NCBI GenBank assembly: GCA_002751075.1
Contig: NAOQ01000026.1
Span: 202,141 to 212,853, forward strand
DNA: 10,713 nt
Reading direction: 5' to 3'
Source of the DNA: Ichthyophonus hoferi
Taxonomy: Eukaryota > Opisthokonta > Ichthyosporea > Ichthyophonida > Ichthyophonidae
The notes beneath the pieces were generated by a model. That model did not search any database. It saw nothing but the letters and a program-made list of their open reading frames with translations, and was not told the origin of the DNA. The position numbers and the translations under genes are program-made. Within the stretch, counting starts at the first letter, position 1; each line of letters opens with the position of its first letter. Positions 9,801-10,713 of the stretch are shown here, in pieces.

Positions 9801-9983
9801 GTTACCAACCACTAATGACCTTTTACTATTGGTACGATGCCTCTGTCACATCATATCTATTCTTACCAATGCCTATATTGTAACCCCCTAGATTCAGATA
9901 TGGCAAAGTCGTTTACCTCTGCAGACCATTCTTAGGCTAATACATGTGATGGGACCTAGGGTTGAGGATATGTGTACAAAACA
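270..9983 (+). CDS. HID1: HID1 homologue, 17-exon internal part of a split gene (both ends missing)
   Basis: Exons: 270-322, 1382-1544, 1691-1835, 2324-2442, 2665-2797, 3071-3203, 3611-3695, 4011-4126, 4512-4602, 4971-5056, 5605-5667, 6231-6297, 6912-7088, 7376-7465, 8596-8672, 9139-9306, 9892-9983. All 16 junctions are phase-compatible and the join has no stop over about 619 codons. Fifteen introns are GT-AG and one (3696-4010) is GC-AG. Segment by segment the product follows human HID1 as I remember it (human about 788 residues). Known for the family: HID1 is an N-myristoylated, Golgi-associated protein needed for neuropeptide sorting and dense-core vesicle maturation in worms and mammals; relatives exist in fungi. 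The protein is expected to be a soluble alpha-helical repeat-like protein without transmembrane segments. The N-terminal myristoylation site and the C-terminal tail are not in view. Exon 1 and the 3' end are the weak parts. Confidence 0.93.
323..1381 (+). other. intron 1 (1059 nt)
   Basis: AT-rich sequence between GTTAGT and TTCAG. It holds T-rich low-complexity stretches (830-890) and a short TATATG microsatellite (940-958). The open frame at 387-653 is low-complexity and hydrophobic without family features. I see no exon, RNA gene or mobile element in it. Confidence 0.6.
1382..1544 (+). CDS. HID1: HID1 exon 2, serine-rich linker
   Basis: Acceptor CTCTGCTCGTTCAG has a good pyrimidine tract and donor GTAGGT lies at 1545. 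Phase 0 in, phase 1 out. It encodes about 54 residues rich in Ser, Asn, Asp and Lys (for example NPSVSISDGSDKEPMKST), with no family motif of its own. Human HID1 has a short Gly/Glu/Asp linker at the same place, between the GFFW and RPLAESLL motifs, so this looks like a longer, disordered version of that loop. The open frame extends upstream of 1382, and other AGs at 1314, 1325, 1346 and 1359 exist, but 1381 is the one with both a pyrimidine tract and the right phase. Confidence 0.7.
1545..1690 (+). other. intron 2 with (CATA)n
   Basis: A 146-nt intron with an AT/TATATG stretch (1555-1580) and a (CATA)5 microsatellite at 1583-1602. Confidence 0.85.
1691..1835 (+). CDS. HID1: HID1 exon 3
   Basis: Acceptor CCCCACAG, donor GTAGGT at 1836, phase 1 in and phase 2 out. 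The core PRCLADKLLDAIMRLMF aligns with human RPLAESLLLAIADLLF, followed by a FTV match and a final RIW (human YIW), whose Trp codon is split by the intron and completed by the G at 2324. This is the start of the strongly conserved part of the family. Confidence 0.9.
1836..2323 (+). other. intron 3 with a diverged pentamer array
   Basis: A 488-nt intron. The part at 1900-1990 is a diverged 5-bp repeat (ATAGT, ATAAC, ATAAT, ATATG units); the rest is AT-rich and unremarkable. Short, imperfectly complementary sequences near 2039-2051 and 2290-2302 (TTATAGCCAAT against ATTGGTTATAA) might bound a small palindromic element, but this is too weak to call one. Confidence 0.7.
1900..1990. repeat. diverged pentanucleotide array (ATAGT/ATAAC type)
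   Basis: Five-base periodicity with units such as ATAGT, ATAAC, ATAAT and ATATA, the same polarity as the large array at 7909-8531. Confidence 0.7.
2324..2442 (+). CDS. HID1: HID1 exon 4
   Basis: Acceptor TATAG, donor GTATGT at 2443, phase 2 in and phase 1 out. Its first base completes the split Trp. The exon encodes MDGRRTELLTLLLTCLSQG, aligned with human MNRMELLKLLLTCFSEA, preceded by a 14-residue loop (STGLACGEALPSDN) of similar length to human. The acceptor has little polypyrimidine; the phase match and homology decide it. Confidence 0.88.
2443..2664 (+). other. intron 4 with (GTAT)n microsatellite
   Basis: A 222-nt intron containing a tetranucleotide (GTAT)n run at about 2489-2518, then AT-rich sequence and a C-rich stretch (2641-2660) before the acceptor. 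Confidence 0.85.
2665..2797 (+). CDS. HID1: HID1 exon 5, YDPVGYGIP motif
   Basis: Acceptor CTAACCTCACTGTAG has a visible branch-like CTAAC and pyrimidines; donor GTAGGT at 2798; phase 1 in, phase 2 out. It encodes NRWLVSFTTHQ (human NPWVQFFCSTE) and then FSLINTICQYDPVGYGIP, nearly identical to the human signature SLLNTVCAYDPVGYGIP. This is one of the most diagnostic motifs of the family. Confidence 0.95.
2888..3032 (+). repeat. purine-rich tract in intron 5
   Basis: About 145 nt of intron 5 (2798-3070) consist almost only of A and G on the coding strand (GAGAGAAAG, AAAGAGAGA, GAGAAGGAG, AAAGGAGAG), with few pyrimidines. It precedes the pyrimidine-rich 3' end of the intron. Confidence 0.85.
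3071..3203 (+). CDS. HID1: HID1 exon 6
   Basis: Acceptor CTACCTAG, donor GTATGT at 3204, phase 2 in and phase 0 out. With this start, 13 residues separate GIP from KEPL (FPYLQSANSKEPL), exactly as in human (YNHLLFSDYREPL). It continues LACLHTLLVLLDF (human EAAQVLIVTLDH) and ends in a Pro-rich tail that corresponds to a variable loop. Further AGs at 3085-3086 and 3096-3097 give shorter variants; the last is also in phase. Confidence 0.87.
3204..3610 (+). other. intron 6 (407 nt)
   Basis: AT-rich intron with T-rich low-complexity sequence (3240-3360), including repeated TTTTAATT. Nothing else is recognised. Confidence 0.75.
3611..3695 (+). CDS. HID1: HID1 exon 7, followed by a GC donor
   Basis: Acceptor CCAATAG, phase 0 in. 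It encodes ESNIYLQFIMDITDKYDM and TFVFDSLT, aligned without gaps to human PENLFVNYLSRIHREEDF and QFILKGIA. The donor is CAG|GCAAGT, a GC donor with otherwise perfect U1 complementarity, leaving in phase 1 as the next acceptor requires. The nearest GT (3700) would leave in phase 2 and break the frame. Confidence 0.88.
3696..4010 (+). other. intron 7, GC-AG type
   Basis: Begins GCAAGT and ends CTCCTTTTAG. It contains an (AT)n run of about 30 nt at 3837-3866 followed by GTATAT repeats. See the finding on the GC donor. Confidence 0.8.
4011..4126 (+). CDS. HID1: HID1 exon 8
   Basis: Acceptor TTTCTCCTTTTAG is strong; donor GTTAGT at 4127; phase 1 in, phase 0 out. It encodes LVRSPLRKRLLPLPG and FTSQLLMLIWRLLDYNK, matching human IARLLSNPLLQTYLP and FHQELLVLFWKLCDFNK. 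Confidence 0.94.
4127..4511 (+). other. intron 8 with T-rich pentamer array
   Basis: A 385-nt intron. 4155-4235 is a diverged 5-bp array (ATTGT, ATTAT, ATCGT units); 4296-4327 is ATATGT repeat. The open frames here are translations of these repeats. Confidence 0.8.
4512..4602 (+). CDS. HID1: HID1 exon 9
   Basis: Acceptor AACAACAG, donor GTAGGG at 4603, phase 0 in and phase 1 out. It encodes TLLQHVVGKEKTLDLLEA and VLYYGLEARQDI, which follow human FLFFVLKSSDVLDILVP and ILFFLNDARADQ position by position. Confidence 0.9.
4603..4970 (+). other. intron 9 with pentamer array and CT tract
   Basis: A 368-nt intron with (AT)n at 4612-4622 and 4640-4660, a diverged pentamer array (CTATT, ATACT, ACTAT units) at 4685-4855, and a pyrimidine-rich tract at 4862-4922. 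Low-complexity open frames over it are not genes. Confidence 0.8.
4971..5056 (+). CDS. HID1: HID1 exon 10, LLLSGERTFGV motif
   Basis: Acceptor TGTGTACAG, donor GTAGGA at 5057, phase 1 in and phase 0 out. It encodes LGTVHVAAFIILLLSGERTF and GVSLKKL, matching human VGLMHIGVFILLLLSGERNF and GVRLNKP. This is among the best conserved segments in the window and was the clearest sign of HID1. Confidence 0.96.
5057..5604 (+). other. intron 10 (548 nt)
   Basis: AT-rich and largely non-repetitive. It holds a TGTATG-rich start and one 9-bp perfect inverted repeat (CCAATGAAT at 5374-5382, ATTCATTGG at 5403-5411). No exon is seen. Confidence 0.75.
5605..5667 (+). CDS. HID1: HID1 exon 11
   Basis: Acceptor TATAACAG, donor GTAAGT at 5668, phase 0 on both sides (21 codons). 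It encodes YTNSLLDVPPFTGHYGDLLI, matching human YSIRVPMDIPVFTGTHADLLI. A stop lies in frame just before the acceptor, which fixes the boundary. Confidence 0.93.
5668..6230 (+). other. intron 11 with homopolymer runs and 33-bp repeats
   Basis: A 563-nt intron with G7-T10 followed by A8 at 5818-5844 and a 33-bp tandem repeat at 6131-6229 that reaches the acceptor. The open frames at 5697-5936 and 6042-6470 run through intron and exon in a different frame from HID1. Confidence 0.8.
6131..6229 (+). repeat. 33-bp tandem repeat, three copies, ending at a splice acceptor
   Basis: Copies at 6131-6163, 6164-6196 and 6197-6229. The last two differ at 5 of 33 positions; the first is more diverged. Each starts TAC(C/T)ATTA. 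A fourth, degenerate copy may lie at about 6098-6130. The AG of the exon 12 acceptor is at the end of the last copy. Confidence 0.85.
6231..6297 (+). CDS. HID1: HID1 exon 12
   Basis: Acceptor CTATCCCACAG lies at the end of a 33-bp tandem repeat; donor GTATAT at 6298; phase 0 in, phase 1 out. It encodes AIHKLITIGDTDTTDLYDNL, matching human VFHKIITSGHQRLQPLFDCL. Confidence 0.92.
6298..6911 (+). other. intron 12 (614 nt)
   Basis: AT-rich intron with a tri/pentanucleotide-like TATTA stretch at 6300-6370 and a short palindrome TTACGTATTACGTAA at 6606-6620. No gene, RNA or mobile element is recognised. Confidence 0.75.
6912..7088 (+). CDS. HID1: HID1 exon 13
   Basis: Acceptor CCAATCAG, donor GTATGT at 7089, phase 1 on both sides. 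At 177 nt it is the longest exon here. It encodes ISNVTPYFKTISKAAATKLL and VYFLLEALNNLIHYQLAG, aligned with human VVNVSPYLKSLSMVTANKLL and VFFLLEVFNNIIQYQFDG. The first codon (Val) is split by the preceding intron. Confidence 0.97.
7089..7375 (+). other. intron 13 with (TTGG)n and a long pyrimidine tract
   Basis: A 287-nt intron with seven perfect TTGG units at 7137-7164 and a long C/T-rich tract (about 7297-7373) that leads into the acceptor of exon 14. Confidence 0.85.
7376..7465 (+). CDS. HID1: HID1 exon 14, RRRSVF motif
   Basis: Acceptor CCTCCCCCCAG follows a long pyrimidine tract (7297-7373); donor GTGAGA at 7466; phase 1 on both sides. It encodes GSTHIVYGVIRRRSVFELL, matching human GNSNLVYAIIRKRSIFHQL, and then a Ser/Thr-rich stretch that opens the variable linker. 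Confidence 0.95.
7466..8595 (+). other. intron 14 (1130 nt) carrying a pentamer satellite
   Basis: The longest intron in the window. 7466-7908 is AT-rich single-copy sequence in which ATTGG recurs several times; 7909-8531 is the satellite; 8532-8595 is A-rich and lacks a pyrimidine tract. Confidence 0.8.
7909..8531. repeat. large pentanucleotide satellite with 15/30-bp higher-order units
   Basis: About 620 bp made only of 5-bp units (ATAAC, ATAAT, ATAGT, with ATAGC and ATGGT variants). A 15-bp block ATAACATAATATAGT recurs, and alternates with ATAACATAGTATAAT to make a 30-bp higher-order unit repeated many times with few changes. All three minus-strand frames are free of stops simply because the 5-bp unit contains none on that strand. 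Confidence 0.97.
8596..8672 (+). CDS. HID1: HID1 exon 15, charged linker
   Basis: Acceptor ACATCAG, donor GTATGT at 8673, phase 1 in and phase 0 out. It encodes about 25 highly charged residues (KHGEEESKQESEKGKGNLSM). No family motif is expected here because HID1 proteins have a disordered linker at this place. The acceptor lacks a pyrimidine tract (it follows an A-run), but it is the only AG compatible with phase: a stop lies upstream at 8568 and the next AG (8600) gives the wrong frame. Skipping this 77-nt exon would shift the frame. Confidence 0.75.
8673..9138 (+). other. intron 15 with (AT)n and an opposed pentamer array
   Basis: A 466-nt intron with (AT)n at 8784-8806 and a diverged 5-bp array at 8885-9105 (ATACT, ATATC, ATATT units). 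Its polarity is the reverse complement of the array in intron 14. Confidence 0.8.
8885..9105. repeat. diverged pentanucleotide array (ATACT/ATATC type)
   Basis: Five-base periodicity with CATACTATAT repeated several times near 8898-8920 and 9066-9100, and interrupted units between. Confidence 0.8.
9139..9306 (+). CDS. HID1: HID1 exon 16, charged linker to TPEW
   Basis: Acceptor CTCACACAG, donor GTCAGT at 9307, phase 0 on both sides (56 codons). It starts with an acidic and lysine-rich stretch (EEEHVDPTYVKDKEKDKD), passes through a Gln/Ser-rich part and ends HWVATPEW, matching human QWSPTPEW. The linker is about 90 residues from the RRRSVF motif to TPEW, shorter than I recall for human HID1. 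Confidence 0.93.
9307..9891 (+). other. intron 16 with CTTTCT microsatellite
   Basis: A 585-nt intron. Pyrimidine microsatellite (CTTTCT/CTCTTT units) at about 9326-9374, close behind the donor. The remainder is AT-rich without repeats that I can recognise. The open frame from 9208 reads on past the exon 16 donor into this tract. Confidence 0.8.
9892..9983 (+). CDS. HID1: HID1 exon 17
   Basis: It encodes IQIWQSRLPLQTILRLI and GPRVEDMCTK, matching human VLSWKSKLPLQTIMRLL and VPQVEKICID. Acceptor CCCCCTAG gives the same number of residues between TPEW and the Trp as human; a second in-frame acceptor, ATTCAG, lies 6 nt further (start 9898). The donor is ACA|GTATGT at 9984, leaving in phase 2. 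The remaining C-terminal residues (about 70-90 in human) are not recognisable downstream in the window. Confidence 0.93.
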
Positions 9984-10642
9984 GTATGTTGTGTTAATCT
10001 TTCTCTCTTATCTCTATTGCATTAGCTTTGGATTACTTTAATCCCTCTATGTCTTGTCCTTCGGGTATGTAGTCGATTTTTTTGTATGTGTGTGTAGTAT
10101 GTTATAGTGTAATGTGGTGTTATATAATATAATATAATGTATTATTATGTATTCTATTGTAATATGATATAAATATAGTGTAGTAGAATATAATGTAATG
10201 TATTATAGTATAATAGAGTAAAATATAATGTACTATACTATGCATAACGTAATACACACATGATAACACAGTTTAATACAATACACTATGTTATACTATT
10301 CTAATATGCATTTTTGTTTTACTTACTGTTTATTATTATTTGCTATATAATTATTTATTTTTCCTCCATTTTAACTATCCAATCTAATCCCTCTTCCAAT
10401 TGTCTGTATGATGATTGGTCCATTCTACATGTTATATTATAGATTATTGTATAATATTCTACTATATCTTATATTTATCGGCTGTTTTATATTATTTCTT
10501 TTTCTATTCCGTATATTATATGTTATCTGCTGTTTATGAAAAAAGTTAGTTACGTATATATATCTATATCTTTTTTGTAACGTATTTTTTTAACTCCTAT
10601 TGTATTCTATATATTAATAAAATTATTGTTAGAATAACAATA

Positions 10643-10685
<43 letters not shown>

Positions 10686-10713
10686 TTTCTCTTATATTAT
10701 GTTATATTATATT
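9984..10713 (+). other. 3' region: intron or unresolved end of HID1
   Basis: After the exon 17 donor there is a possible microexon (10026-10064), a diverged pentamer array (about 10090-10275, ATAGT, ATAAT, GTAAT units), AT-rich sequence and an (AT)n run at 10647-10683. I find no sequence resembling the conserved HID1 C-terminus (LRFLQHGTLVG in human). Confidence 0.6.
10026..10064 (+). other. possible 39-nt exon after exon 17, frame unresolved
   Basis: A strong-looking acceptor (pyrimidine tract 10006-10019, then GCATTAG) and a GTATGT donor at 10065 bracket 39 nt. Joined to the donor at 9984 (a 42-nt intron), the frame meets a TAA after a few codons. Joined to a poorer GT at 9974, the frame stays open and reads LDYFNPSMSCPS, with no clear HID1 match. 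It could be a microexon, an alternative terminal exon or a decoy. Confidence 0.3.

Overview
The window is a stretch of one split eukaryotic gene. On the + strand, 17 short exons (about 53-177 nt) with visibly higher GC than their surroundings sit in very AT-rich introns. Joined by their splice phases, they encode an uninterrupted stretch of about 619 codons that matches, in order, the animal HID1 protein (high-temperature-induced dauer formation 1; a Golgi peripheral membrane protein of the dense-core vesicle / secretory granule pathway). I matched the exons by remembering the human HID1 sequence, not by a database search. Landmarks include YDPVGYGIP, LLLSGERTFGV, PPFTGHYGDLLI, NVTPYFK, YFLLEALNNLIHYQ, VYGVIRRRSVF, TPEW and LPLQTILRL. 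The first ~110-120 residues (with the start codon) and the last ~70-90 residues lie outside the window or are unresolved.

Organism: HID1 orthologues of this type, with many U2-type introns, point to an animal. Divergence from vertebrate HID1, strong AT richness and intron microsatellites suggest an invertebrate. An early-branching animal such as a sponge is possible but is a guess. I see no bacterial operon, virus, transposase, tRNA or rRNA.

Layout: 1-222, pentanucleotide tandem repeat; 270-2442, exons 1-4 (end of the N-terminal part, serine-rich linker, start of the conserved core); 2665-5056, exons 5-10 (conserved helical core, including a GC-AG intron); 5605-7465, exons 11-14 (core to the RRRSVF motif); 7466-8595, a 1.1 kb intron filled largely by a ~620 bp satellite built of 5-bp units in 15/30-bp higher-order repeats; 8596-9306, exons 15-16 (charged, probably disordered linker); 9892-9983, exon 17 (TPEW to LPLQTILRL region); 9984-10713, intron or unresolved 3' part, ending in an (AT)n run.

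Most open frames longer than 75 codons are not genes. They are low-complexity translations of introns, most strikingly the three minus-strand frames over 7868-8522, which only translate the 5-bp repeat. The most interesting points outside the gene model are the pentamer arrays that recur in many introns in both polarities (including an opposed pair around exon 15), a 33-bp tandem repeat that runs into a splice acceptor, a GC-AG intron supported by phase, and a frame conflict at the 3' end.
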